DNA of 64,000 nucleotides from Halictus rubicundus (GCF_050948215.1 NW_027489033.1:62001-126000), one strand, 5' to 3'; counted from the stretch's first letter, positions 8,434 through 22,440 are shown. The notes: generated by a model from the letters alone, not told the origin. Translations and numbers: made by a program.

Positions 8434-11400
8434 CTTCCCGTCTCGAGTTCGACAGCTTGGTTTTCGCCGCGGACAAATAGATGTGGTTACTAATGTATAT
8501 GTATTGACAATTACTCACAGAAAGTTAAATTTAACAATACAATTAATGATTATACATAAAGTTTATTGCTGACAAAATATAAAGAATATTAAATGTAAAG
8601 AAACAATTCTATAAGGTATAAAAAATAGCAATCAATACAATTATAATTAAAACTTAAAATGACAGACACTTTTCAAAACTTTTATCTCTAGCTCTATGTT
8701 AGGGATACAGAAGCTGAAAATTTCATCGAAATCGGTTGACGGAGAAAAAAACAACGTGCATTGCAAGATATAAGAATCTGTGTATCTGTGTGTCTGTACA
8801 AATAGCAATAATACTGCCACCAAATAGCTTTATATGGATAAGATCCGTCGAAAGTTAGTTTCATTACATAACACTTTTATTTCGTTACTACCTTTACTTG
8901 AATAATTGCAGTCCAGCATTAGAAGTGGTATTATCGGTTAAATAAGTAAAAAAATAATTTTCTGTGTTTGTTACTACGGATCACAATAAGAACGATTGAA
9001 TTTTGTCATTACTTGAATATTGTATTTATTCTTTTTTTTTTTATTCTATAACTATTACAGAATATATTTTGTTGAATAATCATTATTTTATAAATATCGC
9101 AATAAGTTCCAAATTAATTAATTTCACCTATAAACTATCGATTATAAAATAATGATTACAATGGTGAATAATATGGAAAATAAGAAGGCAATAATAGTGT
9201 AATGAAATTATACAATAAAAAATAATTATTCTCATTCTACGCATTATCCGTTTATTTATTGCCTATGTCACTGACGTTTCTTCCGTAATTCACGAGCAAA
9301 TGTTCTATTTAGGTAGCGAGCGCGGCATGTTTAGCGATGTTGGTATTTGAGATCAGTGATAGTTCCACCTTCTTATTTCCACAACCGACGAGAGTATCTC
9401 GACATTGGGGCCGTTACCGACCGATCCCAGCACCCACCTGGCACTAGGCCTGCAGCCAAGCTCGCATATGCGAGCCGAGCTCGGGTCCAGTCGAGCCGGG
9501 ACTCGCTTTTCGAGTCGAGTCGAGTACTCGCACGATGCGAGCTGCTCGCAACGAAGCGAACGGCTCGAAATAAAATCAGGCGTAAAATGACATGATGCGA
9601 GTTACAGCAGGAAGATCAGCACATTGATATTATCAAGCATTTTAGTATATTGACAATGCTAAATGTTTGCGATGTTTTATTATATATTTTGATAGTGAAA
9701 TGTTGATTCAGAATTTGTATAACCCTTATTGAAAATAATTATGCAATAACAACTATTTAGATTTATGTAAATAACTAGATGTGATCTGTAAAGAACGGTA
9801 TTTTATATATTCCTTTATATTATACTCCGGTTCACTGTACAGTCGTAAAAATGTGTTGTCGCAAAATTGTTTATAATGTTGAAAATTAACGTGAAACCAA
9901 GTTGGAAGTTGGAAGTTCCAACAGCCTGTCATTCGGTACTGTGCAAGTATAGGTGATAAGATTTAAAAGGGCATAGCCGATTAAGATGGTCAAAACAATT
10001 GGAACCGCAAAAAGATTCCATTTCAAACAGTATTGATTTCTTGATTTTCTGGAAATGACAGACGTAGATTTCAAAATTCTTTTCACGGAATCTTACCAAT
10101 TTTCACAAGCAATTTCATATCTGGCGGAAATCGTAGACGAACACAATAATATAAATATTCATTGCCTAATCAATGTTACTTCAATATTTTTAAAACATTA
10201 AAAAAATATTGTTAAAATCACACGAATAAATAATATAAGAAATTGAAAAAATAAAGATGATGTATGGGAAAAAACATTTACCACCGACGGGATAAGAACC
10301 CCAGCGTATCCGCTCCTTAGTTCGACACGTCCGGCGATGTTACAAAACTTTACGAACATTCTGGTATATATCACACAAAATACAATTTATTCTTTCTCTT
10401 AAATCACATTTCTTAGGTCAAAGAATTACTTGTTTCAATTTAATAATGCTAAAAATTACTTAATATATAGCTGCGATAAAACCAACAAGTGTAACTTTCC
10501 TCCTAATAGCAAAAACGTCGAAAAAATTCGGTTTTTATTGTTTTTTGACGATGATGTCCCACAACAAAAAATCTAAAAAAAATTGACGACACTGCCTGTT
10601 ATAGTACTTTAACAAGGAACTAAACAGTAGAATAGCATGTTTTCAAATTTTTGAGAAATCTGCATTTTTCCGATTTTTTGGAGGTTTTTCATTTTTTTTA
10701 CGACCACAGTTTGTAACAAAAAAATCTGAAAAAATTATCAAAAATCAGCCTTAGAATCCAAAATATGTCACATTTTTTTCAGAATTTTAGAAAGCATCAG
10801 AGTGCGGGAAATACGCGGAGAAGCGCGAAATCTAATTTACCCTGTAACTAACCTCATGGGCAAGATAGGGGGTTGAAATTTTACTCAGAGGGGTTTTTCC
10901 TCTAAGGGCAGTTTTGACCATAAATCGGCTAGGCCCTTTTAAAAGGATCTGATGTCTACGTTCAACACTCGTCATACTTTCTGTTTAGTTAATATTTTAA
11001 TCTAAATCTTTTTTCAATTTGCAATTGTTGGCTCTTCTCCATGGATAACAGTCGATCTTTTATACGATGGTGCAAAATCATGCTAACTACCAAATAATTC
11101 GTAGTGGCAGCAAAGTTAAATCTACTTCCTAGCTCGACAATTAACGCAATTATATAACGCAATTTTTCCTGCGTTTTCATTACATGTCATCTAGTAAATT
11201 AATCTATCTAGCTTGGCAGAACAGCTGAAGTCGTTTGGTCGATTTATAAAAAAAGTTATTCTGATTTAAAGTGTCTGCCATCAATTATGAGACTGACTGC
11301 ATAATGTATAACGAGAAGCGGCCGCACGTTTCTCGCTAAGCAACCTGCGCTATCTCCATGTTTATAATTGTGCAGTGTGAAAATGGTTTACTGCCTTTTT

Positions 11401-11866
11401 GGTTCGTTATCTCGGCCATTTCTTCTAAAAAGTGTACTTCCGTACAATGGGACAGTAGGGCTCTCATCAGCGAGCTAAGGTTTATGACCGGCTCTCGCCT
11501 GCACTCGCCCACTTAGGTCACCCGCTCTGAGTATTTAATCTACCGGCACGCGTATGCGTTTTGCTCTTCCTCCCTCCCCATCGAGCCACTAGCTTAGTTA
11601 TTCATTATCGAAAAATATAAAAGTCTAAGACAATCTATTCTCAGGTTAGTTAGCTCAGATTCTGTCAAACAGTTTTTCTCAGCTTACCAGAATTCAGTCT
11701 TTTGACCTTTGGTGCGAGTACCAGTGTGGCGGCCTGTGCAAAGAGCACGCCGACGAACCGCCAGCATACATTGTAGACGCGGCGGCGACCTCGTATAAAT
11801 ACACATCAATATTATACAATATTGTTTATATACCCATTCCTTTCAAAAACTATTTAACGAAGCTTA

Positions 11867-12253
11867 ACGTTAATTTTTAACATTATAAACAATTTTGCAA
11901 CAACACATTTTTACGACTGTACACTGAACCCCGGAGTATAATATAAAGGAATATATAAAATACCGTTCTTTACAGATCACAGCTAGTTATTTACATAAAT
12001 CTAGGAAATAGTTGTTATTGCATAATTATTTTCAATAAGGGTTATACAAATTCTGAATCAACATTTCACTATCAAAATATATAATAAAACATCGCAAACA
12101 TTTAGCATTGTCAATATACTAAAATGCTTGATAATATCGATGTGCTGATCTTCCCGCTGTAACTCGCATCATGTCATTTTACGCCTGATTTTATTTCGAG
12201 CAGCTCGCATCGGTGCGGATAGCTCGCATCGTGCGAGTACTCGACTCGACTCG
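11867..12253 (-). repeat. Left inverted arm, unit 3
   Basis: Pairs with 16467-16851 in the same unit and with 9511-9892 of unit 2. It has CACAGCTAG and TTATACAAATT where the La copies read CACACAGCTAG and TTATAGAAATT. Confidence 0.88.
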
Positions 12254-12362
12254 CACAATCGAGCCGAGCTAAGCTCAACCAGAGTTGGGCAAAATGTTTA
12301 TCTAAATAAAAATTTCGAGTAACGAATAAAAGATAAAAAAATTTTTATTTCCTTTTGGTATG

Positions 12363-12929
12363 TGTTGTGGTTTGGGTGTTCAGTAAAGGATTCACCCAAT
12401 ATAACAATAACCATTTATTAAATAAGCAACAAAAACTCAACGACGTAACAAGGAACAAAGAAAATGAAATAACAATGAAACAAGAACTACGGATAAACGA
12501 CTATACGAACAACTGACGGCGAATGACGACTTCTCACAACGACTGACTGACTTGAACTGACTGACTGACTGACCGACCCTGTCATCCGTCAGAATCCGCG
12601 CTTATATCCTCCAGGAATTTCCTTCGAACAAGAAAACTTCTGGAGTGGGGATGTCGCTTCCTGTACGTGCCCCTTGGAGAAAGTTCGTGTCCTTGCACCG
12701 AACATCCGTGTCCTGGCGAAAGTCAAGGGTTGGCGGCCAAATGTGCACGCCAAGGAAAAACCCCGAACCTGGTCGCCAAATGTGCACCCCAGGTAGGAAC
12801 AGACTTCCGGCGACTAAGTGTGCGCTCGGGAAGAGCTTGGGCCTGGCGACCAAGTGCGTCCAAGGTCCCAGCCCGCAGACGACGCTCCTACCTGGGTCCG
12901 ATCAACCCTTCTCCAAGGGGTCCGCCACA
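12363..12929 (-). mobile_element. Solo LTR, unit 3
   Basis: Same length (567 bp) and the same flanking joins as in unit 1. The open frames spanning it are unchanged relative to the unit 1 copy. Confidence 0.74.
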
Positions 12930-13327
12930 TTACTTGAATATTGTATTTATTCTTTTTTTTTATTCTATAACTATTACAGAATATATTTTGTTGAATAATC
13001 ATTATTTTATAAATATCGCAAGAAGTTCCAAATTAATTAATTACACCTATAAATTATCGATTATAAAATAATGATTACAATGGTGAACAATATGGAAAAT
13101 AAGAAGGCAATAAGAGTGTAATGAAATTATACAATAAAAGATAATTATTTTCATTCTACGCATTATACGTTTATTTATTGCCTCTGTCACTGACGTTTTT
13201 TCCATAATTCACGAGCAAATGTTCTTTTAGTTCCACAACCGACGAGAGTATCTCGACATTAGGGCCGTTACCGACCGCTCCCAGCACCCAACTGGCACCC
13301 ACTTTGAGACTCGCAGTTTAACACGGG

Positions 13328-13337
13328 GGCTGGCAGT

Positions 13338-13376
<39 letters not shown>

Positions 13377-13423
13377 GTGGGTGCACTGATCCACCGACGA
13401 GATATATATAAAGGCTGACAGCC
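13328..13423. repeat. TA palindrome, 16 repeats, unit 3
   Basis: The TA run is 13341-13372. Lb form: the arms continue through CTCG on the left and CGAG on the right, extending the stem beyond the TA run. Confidence 0.92.
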
Positions 13424-13997
13424 TTACGGGAGAATGTGTCGCTCGAAAAATACGGTGTTGTCTACCGCTCTCTAGGATAGATTTTGGCTGGAGTAAGAAA
13501 CAGAAGGCCAACGACGGTATCTCGTCGGTGCAGAAGACCACTAAGGAACTTCTCGTCGCTGAGAAGGTGAATCATCACGGACCCATATCGATTATCAAAT
13601 GTTACATTCTCCGACAAACGTATTCAAATTAAAAAGATATTTTTTTTTAGTGTTGCTTTTTAAGATCTAAAATATTAAAAGTAAAACTAATATCAAGGAC
13701 GAAAAATTCGTCAAAATATTTTACGTAAGAAATTATTAAAGCATAATTTTAGGAAAATCAATTTCTACTTCCATATGAGATACCTTAATTTGTAATTTAA
13801 AAATATTTCATGAACAAGCATTATTTCCTTACACTTTTTTTTTTATAGATAATTGTTCCAAGAATCGATCTGTGGGAACAGAAATATGTTGAAAACCAGA
13901 GTAGCGTTTATTTAACGTACTATTCCGAATAGTATAGAGTTTGAGAGAGAATCACGTGGATGAATTAATATAATATAAAATAATATAATTGTAGAAG

Positions 13998-14805
13998 CAA
14001 AGATGGGCAAATTTTTATTGAAATAGACATTTCAAACAGCGAATAAAAGATAAAAAATGATTTGTTACGCGTCAAATAAAAATAATTATGTTATCTCTAT
14101 TCCGCACGTAATGAATTTATTCGACGAATAAAGATTTTTTTATAAAGACCGACCAACAGCCTACAATGTAAGCAGATGGAGAATCCAACATTATTGGCAA
14201 TTTATGCTTTTATGTTTTTAATCAGAACAATATTGTTAATACGAATGAGTTGTAGAGCTCATCCCGATCAAAATGAGTCTAAACACGACATCATTTGGAC
14301 TGTCTTTAATGAGATTGTAATTTTTATCGTAACATTACGTATCAGTGAAACTTGGTCGATTACACCCGAATTTCACCTCATTTTCATCAGGAAAATCCCC
14401 TCCATTCGCTCGTCACAATTTCATGAGGATATATTGCACAATCTAAAAGTTTAAACTTTCATTCGTGCGCGATTCTCCATCCGTTTACATTGTATGTCGT
14501 CTGTCGTCGCTGGGTCTTTGAAGCTCGGCACTCGGCAAAAGTTATTCGAGCATTTATTTGAAGCCTTCGAATAAATGATACAGATGAAAGATGAAAAAAT
14601 TTCTCGTAGTTTGAATAAATCCGCTTCGAATAAAAAAAAGTATCTTTATTCGTCGGATAAATTCTCGTCGAATAAAATTATTTATTCGATACTCGTCGAA
14701 TAAGGATACCTTTTTCATTCGAACCTTCGAATAACGAATAAAGATGAAGTATCTTTTATTCGAATCGTTATTTAAATAATTTTTATCTAATAATGCCCAA
14801 CTCTG
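13998..14805 (+). mobile_element. 808 bp hAT-like element, unit 3
   Basis: Same length. The 92-codon frame differs at one codon (H for D). TTCATTCGAACC near 14714 breaks one TTATTCGA motif. Confidence 0.63.
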
Positions 14806-15006
14806 GGCACACCAAAATGACTGGCATTCAAAAGGAGAGAATATGCGTCTACGATATAATGTTGCACGGAGAAGCGGACAGCGAAACTCGAGAAACGTCA
14901 TCCCCGAGGAGTGGACCACACATTGTCGGCTATATCGGTGTGAGACCAGAAGACCACTACTAATCCAATCACAAAGCTTCTTTATTTTTCGTTATTTTTT
15001 TTTTTA

Positions 15007-15391
15007 ACTTTTACCAACATATTCGTGACATTTTTCTGATTAAAATGAAACTTAATATGATATAATTCCGATGATAATTACTTGTGTAATGAACGATTGA
15101 TGTTTCGGACGCGAAGAAGGACAGCGTATGGGAAAGAAAGAGCCGCGGAGAGTCGAAGCGTTCGGAAAAGATGAAAGACTGGCGTGAGCTCAGGCCTTTA
15201 AATAAAAAAATAAACTTTTTCATTATTAATTATTTTTCTATCGGACTTTCACCAACATACTCGTGGCATTTTTCTAAGGAAAACGGTACCAAATATGACA
15301 AAATTCCGATGATATTTACTTGTGTAATGAACGACGGAAGTTTCGGACGCAAAGAAGGACAGCATATGAAAAGAAAGAGACGCGGCGAGTC
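15007..15391 (+). repeat. Direct-repeat pair, unit 3
   Basis: Carries GAAACTTAATATG and ATAATTACTTG in the first copy. CCCGCCTCGAG follows just after the second. Confidence 0.85.
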
Positions 15392-17207
15392 CTTCCCGCC
15401 TCGAGTTCGACAGCTTGGTTTTCGCCGCGGACAAATAGATGTGGTTACTAATGTATATGTATTGACAATTACTCACAGAAAGTTAAATTTAACAATACAA
15501 TTAATGATTATACATAAAGTTTATTGCTGATAAAATATAAAGAATATTAAATGTAAAGAAACAATTCTATAAGGTATAAAAAATAGCAATCAATACAATT
15601 ATAATTAAAACTTAAAATGACAGACACTTTTCAAAACTTTTATCTGTACCTCTATGTTAGGGATACAGAAGCTGAAAATTTCATCGAAATCGGTTGACGG
15701 AGAAAAAAACAACGTGCATTGCAAGATATAAGAATCTGTGTATCTGTGTGTCTGTACAAATAGCAATAATACTGCCACCAAATAGCTTTATATGGATAAG
15801 ATCCGTCGAAAGTTAGTTTCATTACATAACACTTTTATTTCGTTACTACCTTTACTTGAATAATTGCAGTCCAGCATTAGAAGTGGTATTATCGGTTAAA
15901 TAAGTAAAAAAATAATTTTCTGTGTTTGTTACTACGGATCACAATAAGAACGATTGAATTTTGTCATTACTTGAATATTGTATTTATTCTTTTTTTTTAT
16001 TCTATAACTATTACAGAATATATTTTGTTGAATAATCATTATTTTATAAATATCGCAATAAGTTCCAAATTAATTAATTTCACCTATAAACTATCGATTA
16101 TAAAATAATGATTACAATGGTGCACAATATGGAAAATAAGAAGGCAATAATAGTGTAATGAAATTATACAATAAAAAATAATTATTCTCATTCTACGCAT
16201 TATCCGTTTATTTATTGCCTATGTCACTGACGTTTCTTCCGTAATTCACGAGCAAATGTTCTATTTAGGTAGCGAGCGCGGCATGTTTAGCGATGTTGGT
16301 ATTTGAGATCAGTGATAGTTCCACCTTCTTAGTTCCACAACCGACGAGAGTATCTCGACATTGGGGCCGTTACCGACCGATCCCAGCACCCACCTGGCAC
16401 TAGGCCTGCAGCCAAGCTCGCATATGCGAGCCGAGCTCGGGTCCAGTCGAGCCGGGACTCGCTTTTCGAGTCGAGTCGAGTACTCGCATGATGCGAGCTG
16501 CTCGCAACGAAGCGAACGGCTCGAAATAAAATCAGGCGTAAAATGACATGATGCGAGTTACAGCAGGAAGATCAGCACATTGATATTATCAAGCATTTTA
16601 GTATATTGACAATGCTAAATGTTTGCGATGTTTTATTATATATTTTGATAGTGAAATGTTGATTCAGAATTTGTATAACCCTTATTGAAAATAATTATGC
16701 AATAACAACTATTTCCTAGATTTATGTAAATAACTAGATGTGATCTGTAAAGAACGGTATTTTATATATTCCTTTATATTATACTCCGGTTCACTGTACA
16801 GTCGTAAAAATGTGTTGTCGCAAAATTGTTTATAATGTTGAAAATTAACGTGAAACCAAGTTGGAAGTTGGAAGTTCCAACAGCCTGTCATTCGGTACTG
16901 TGCAAGTATAGGTGATAAGATTTAAAAGGGCATAGCCGATTAAGATGGTCAAAACAATTGGAACCGCAAAAAGATTCCATTTCAAACAGTATTGATTTCT
17001 TGATTTTCTGGAAATGACAGACGTAGAGTTCAAAATTCTTTTCACGGAATCTTACCAATTTTCACAAGCAATTTCATATCTGGCGGAAATCGTAGACGAA
17101 CACAATAATATAAATATTCATTGCCTAATCAATGTTACTTCAATATTTTTAAAACATTAAAAAAATATTGTTAAAATCACATGAATAAATAATATAAGAA
17201 ATTGAAA

Positions 17208-19286
17208 AAATAAAGATGATGTATGGGAAAAAACATTTACCACCGACGGGATAAGAACCCCAGCGTATCCGCTCCTTAGTTCGACACACGTCCGGCGATG
17301 TTACAAAACTTTACGAACATTCTGGTATATATCACACAAAATACAATTTATTCTTTCTCTAAAATCACATTTCTTAGGTCAAAGAATTACTTGTTTCAAT
17401 TTAATAATGCTAAAAATTACTTAATATATAGCTGCGATAAAACCAACAAGTGTAACTTTCCTCCTAATAGCAAAAACGTCGAAAAAATTCGGTTTTTATT
17501 GTTTTTTGACGATGATGTCCCACAACAAAAAATCTAAAAAAAATTGACGACACTGCCTGTTATAGTACTTTAACAAGGAACTAAACAGTAGAATAGCATT
17601 TTTCCGATTTTTTGGAGGTTTTTCATTTTTTTTACGACCACAGTTTGTAACAAAAAAATCAGAAAGTTTAAACTTTCATACGTGCGCGATTCTCCATCCG
17701 TTTACATTGTATGTCGTCTGTCGTCGCTGGGTCTTTGAAGCTCGGCACTCGGCAAAAGTTATTCGAGCATTTATTTGAAGCCTTCGAATAAATGATACAG
17801 ATGAAAGATGAAAAAATTTCTCGTAGTTTGAATAAATCAAATAATACTGCCACCAAATAGCTTTATATGGATAAGATCCGTCGAAAGTTAGTTTCATTAC
17901 ATAACACTTTTATTTCGTTACTACCTTTACTTGAATAATTGCAGTCCAGCATTAGAAGTGGTATTATCGGTTAAATAAGTAAAAAAAAATAATTTTCTGT
18001 GTTTGTTACTACGGATCACAATAAGAACGATTGAATTTTGTCATTACTTGAATATTGTATTTATTCTTTTTTTTTTCATTCTATAACTATTACAGAATAT
18101 ATTTTGTTGAATAATCATTATTTTATAAATATCGCAATAAGTTCCAAATTAATTAATTACACCTATAAACTATCGATTATAAAACAATGATTACAATGGT
18201 GAATAATATGGAAAATAAGAAGGCAATAATAGTGTAATGAAATTATACAATAAAAAATAATTATTTTCATTCTACGCATTATCCGTTTATTTATTGCCTA
18301 TGTCACTGACGTTTCTTCCGTAATTCACGAGCAAATGTTCTATTTAGGTAGCGAGCGCGGCATGTTTAGCGATGTTGGTATTTGAGATCAGTGATAGTTC
18401 CACTTTCTTAGTTCCACAACCGACGAGAGTATCTCGACATTGGGGCCGTTACCGACCGATCCCAGCACCCACCTGGCACTAGGCCTGCAGCCAAGCTCGC
18501 ATATGCGAGCCGAGCTCGGGTCCAGTCGAGCCGGGACTCGCTTTTCGAGTCGAGTCGAGTACTCGCACGATGCGAGCTGCTCGCAACGAAGCGAACGGCT
18601 CGAAATAAAATCAGGCGTAAAATGACATGATGCGAGTTACAGCAGGAAGATCAGCACATTGATATTATCAAGCATTTTAGTATATTGACAATGCTAAATG
18701 TTTGCGATGTTTTATTATATATTTTGATAGTGAAATGTTGATTCAGAATTTGTATAACCCTTATTGAAAATAATTATGCAATAACAACTATTTCCTAGAT
18801 TTATGTAAATAACTAGATGTGATCTGTAAAGAACGGTATTTTATATATTCCTTTATATTATACTCCGGTTCACTGTACAGTCGTAAAAATGTGTTGTCGC
18901 AAAATTGTTTATAATGTTGAAAATTAACGTGAAACCAAGTTGGAAGTTGGAAGTTCCAACAGCCTGTCATTCGGTACTGTGCAAGTATAGGTGATAAGAT
19001 TTAAAAGGGCATAGCCGATTAAGATGGTCAAAACAATTGGAACCGCAAAAAGATTCCATTTCAAACAGTATTGATTTCTTGATTTTCTGGAAATGACAGA
19101 CGTAGAGTTCAAAATTCTTTTCACGGAATCTTACCAATTTTCACAAGCAATTTCATATCTGGCGGAAATCGTAGACGAACACAATAATATAAATATTCAT
19201 TGCCTAATCAATGTTACTTCAATATTTTTAAAACATTAAAAAAATATTGTTAAAATCACATGAATAAATAATATAAGAAATTGAAA
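17208..19286 (+). repeat. Unit 4, short (S) form with extra 27 bp deletion
   Basis: The leader joins the hAT-like element at 17662, as in M. It then jumps after GAATAAATC (17838) straight to AATAATACTGCC, omitting the rest of that element, its right terminus, the spacer and the 148 bp direct-repeat pair. A further 27 bp is missing near 17600, between two GCAT copies. Unit 11 is its copy at offset 27911 and has the same 2079 bp length. The right arm is at 18546-18930. Confidence 0.9.
17662..17838 (+). mobile_element. Internal fragment of the hAT-like element in S unit 4
   Basis: Both termini are missing: the left is lost by the M junction, the right by the S junction. Equivalents are 30010-30186 in unit 7 and 45573-45749 in unit 11. 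Confidence 0.7.
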
Positions 19287-20908
19287 AAATAAAGATGATG
19301 TATGGGAAAAAACATTTACCACCGACGGGATAAGAACCCCAGCGTATCCGCTCCTTAGTTCGACACACGTCCGGCGATGTTACAAAACTTTACGAACATT
19401 CTGGTATATATCACACAAAATACAATTTATTCTTTCTCTTAAATCACATTTCTTAGGTCAAAGAATTACTTGTTTCAATTTAATAATGCTAAAAATTACT
19501 TAATATATAGCTGCGATAAAACCAACAAGTGTAACTTTCCTCCTAATAGCAAAAACGTCGAAAAAATTCGGTTTTTATTGTTTTTTGACGATGATGTCCC
19601 ACAACAAAAAATCTAAAAAAAATTGACGACACTGCCTGTTATAGTACTTTAACAAGGAACTAAACAGTAGAATAGCATGTTTTCAAATTTTTGAGAAATC
19701 TGCATTTTTCCGATTTTTTGGAGGTTTTTCATTTTTTGTTTACGACCACAGTTTGTAACAAAAAAATCTGAAAAAATTATCAAAAATCAGCCTTAGAATC
19801 CAAAATATGTCACATTTTTTTCAGAATTTTAGAAAGCATCAGAGTGCGGGAAATACGCGGAGAAGCGCGAAATCTAATTTACCCTGTAACTAACCTCATG
19901 GGCAAGATAGGGGGTTGAAATTTTACTCAGAGGGGTTTTTCCTCTAAGGGCAGTTTTGACCATAAATCGGCTAGGCCCTTTTAAAAGGATCTGATGTCTA
20001 CGTTCAACACTCGTCATACTTTCTGTTTAGTTAATATTTTAATCTAAATCTTTTTTCAATTTGCAATTGTTGGCTCTTCTCCATGGATAACAGTCGATCT
20101 TTTATACGATGGTCCAAAATCATGCTAACTACCAAATAATTCGTAGTGGCAGCAAAGTTAAATCTACTTCCTAGCTCGACAATTAACGCAATTATATAAC
20201 GCAATTTTTCCTGCGTTTTCATTACATGTCATCTAGTAAATTAATCTATCTAGCTTGGCAGAACAGCTGAAGTCGTTTGGTCGATTTATAAAAAAAGTTA
20301 TTCTGATTTAAAGTGTCTGCCATCAATTATGAGACTGACTGCATAATGTATAACGAGAAGCGGCCGCACGTTTCTCGCTAAGCAACCTGCGCTATCTCCA
20401 TGTTTATAATTGTGCAGTGTGAAAATGGTTTACTGCCTTTTTGGTTCGTTATCTCGGCCATTTCTTCTAAAAAGTGTACTTCCGTACAATGGGACAGTAG
20501 GGCTCTCATCAGCGAGCTAAGGTTTATGACCGGCTCTCGCCTGCACTCGCCCACTTAGGTCACCCGCTCTGAGTATTTAATCTACCGGCACGCGTATGCG
20601 TTTTGCTCTTCCTCCCTCCCCATCGAGCCACTAGCTTAGTTATTCATTATCGAAAAATATAAAAGTCTAAGACAATCTATTCTCAGGTTAGTTAGCTCAG
20701 ATTCTGTCAAACAGTTTTTCTCAGCTTACCAGAATTCAGTCTTTTGACCTTTGGTGCGAGTACCAGTGTGGCGGCCTGTGCAAAGCGCACGCCGACGAAC
20801 CGCCAGCATACATTGTAGACGCGGCGGCGACCTCGTATAAATACACATCAATATTATACAATATTGTTTATATACCCATTCCTTTCAAAAACTATTTAAC
20901 GAAGCTTA

Positions 20909-21297
20909 ACGTTAATTTTTAACATTATAAACAATTTTGCAACAACACATTTTTACGACTGTACACTGAACCCCGGAGTATAATATAAAGGAATATATAA
21001 AATACCGTTCTTTACAGATCACACAGCTAGTTATTTACATAAATCTAGGAAATAGTTGTTATTGCATAATTATTTTCAATAAGGGTTATAGAAATTCTGA
21101 ATCAACATTTCACTATCAAAATATATAATAAAACATCGCAAACATTTAGCATTGTCAATATACTAAAATGCTTGATAATATCGATGTGCTGATCTTCCCG
21201 CTGTAACTCGCATCATGTCATTTTACGCCTGATTTTATTTCGAGCAGCTCGCATCGGTGCGGATAGCTCGCATCGTGCGAGTACTCGACTCGACTCG
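20909..21297 (-). repeat. Left inverted arm, unit 5
   Basis: La form (CACACAGCTAG, TTATAGAAATT). Pairs with 25540-25923 and with 18546-18930 of unit 4. Confidence 0.88.
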
Positions 21298-21406
21298 CAC
21301 AATCGAGCCGAGCTAAGCTCAACCAGAGTTGGGCAAAATGTTTATCTAAATAAAAATTTCGAGTAACGAATAAAAGATAAAAAAATTTTTATTTCCTTTT
21401 GGTATG

Positions 21407-21973
21407 TGTTGTGGTTTGGGTGTTCAGTAAAGGATTCACCCAATATAACAATAACCATTTATTAAATAAGCAACAAAAACTCAACGACGTAACAAGGAAC
21501 AAAGAAAATGAAATAACAATGAAACAAGAACTACGGATAAACGACTATACGAACAACTGACGGCGAATGACGACTTCTCACAACGACTGACTGACTTGAA
21601 CTGACTGACTGACTGACCGACCCTGTCATCCGTCAGAATCCGCGCTTATATCCTCCAGGAATTTCCTTCGAACAAGAAAACTTCTGGAGTGGGGATGTCG
21701 CTTCCTGTACGTGCCCCTTGGAGAAAGTTCGTGTCCTTGCACCGAACATCCGTGTCCTGGCGAAAGTCAAGGGTTGGCGGCCAAATGTGCACGCCAAGGA
21801 AAAACCCCGAACCTGGTCGCCAAATGTGCACCCCAGGTAGGAACAGACTTCCGGCGACTAAGTGTGCGCTCGGGAAGAGCTTGGGCCTGGCGACCAAGTG
21901 CGTCCAAGGTCCCAGCCCGCAGACGACGCTCCTACCTGGGTCCGATCAACCCTTCTCCAAGGGGTCCGCCACA
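21407..21973 (-). mobile_element. Solo LTR, unit 5
   Basis: 567 bp, same joins. At offset 27911 from the unit 12 copy. Confidence 0.74.
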
Positions 21974-22371
21974 TTACTTGAATATTGTATTTATTCTTTT
22001 TTTTTATTCTATAACTATTACAGAATATATTTTGTTGAATAATCATTATTTTATAAATATCGCAAGAAGTTCCAAATTAATTAATTACACCTATAAATTA
22101 TCGATTATAAAATAATGATTACAATGGTGAACAATATGGAAAATAAGAAGGCAATAAGAGTGTAATGAAATTATACAATAAAAGATAATTATTTTCATTC
22201 TACGCATTATACGTTTATTTATTGCCTCTGTCACTGACGTTTTTTCCATAATTCACGAGCAAATGTTCTTTTAGTTCCACAACCGACGACAGTATCTCGA
22301 CATTAGGGCCGTTACCGACCGCTCCCAGCACCCACCTGGCACCCACTTTGAGACTCGCAGTTTAACACGGG

Positions 22372-22381
22372 GGCTGGCAGT

Positions 22382-22440
<59 letters not shown>

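Larger units (their letters stand above)
7003..10248 (+). repeat. Unit 2, medium (M) form
   Basis: The leader runs directly into the right half of the 808 bp hAT-like element at 7481, skipping everything between about 482 and 4229 of the L unit. The direct-repeat pair (8049-8433), the 436 bp segment and right arm (9511-9892) follow. Unit 13 matches it at a constant offset of 47188 and shares private changes: TTATTTCCAC for TTAGTTCCAC, CACACGAATAAA near the end, and GACAAAATAT after the direct-repeat pair. Its first 1.44 kb also matches unit 10 at offset 34869. Confidence 0.9.
10249..17207 (+). repeat. Unit 3, long (L) form, subfamily Lb
   Basis: This Lb unit has 16 TA repeats, GACGAG beside the TA palindrome, and a one-base-shifted region around 14820-14935 (ATGCGTCTACGATATAATG, missing four bases seen elsewhere) that is shared only with units 12 and 14. 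Its right arm has the CTCCGGTTCACTG form and retains CCTAG at about 16714, which most right arms lack. From about 15.4 kb it matches unit 10 at offset 27911. Unit 14 copies the whole unit at offset 47188. Confidence 0.9.
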
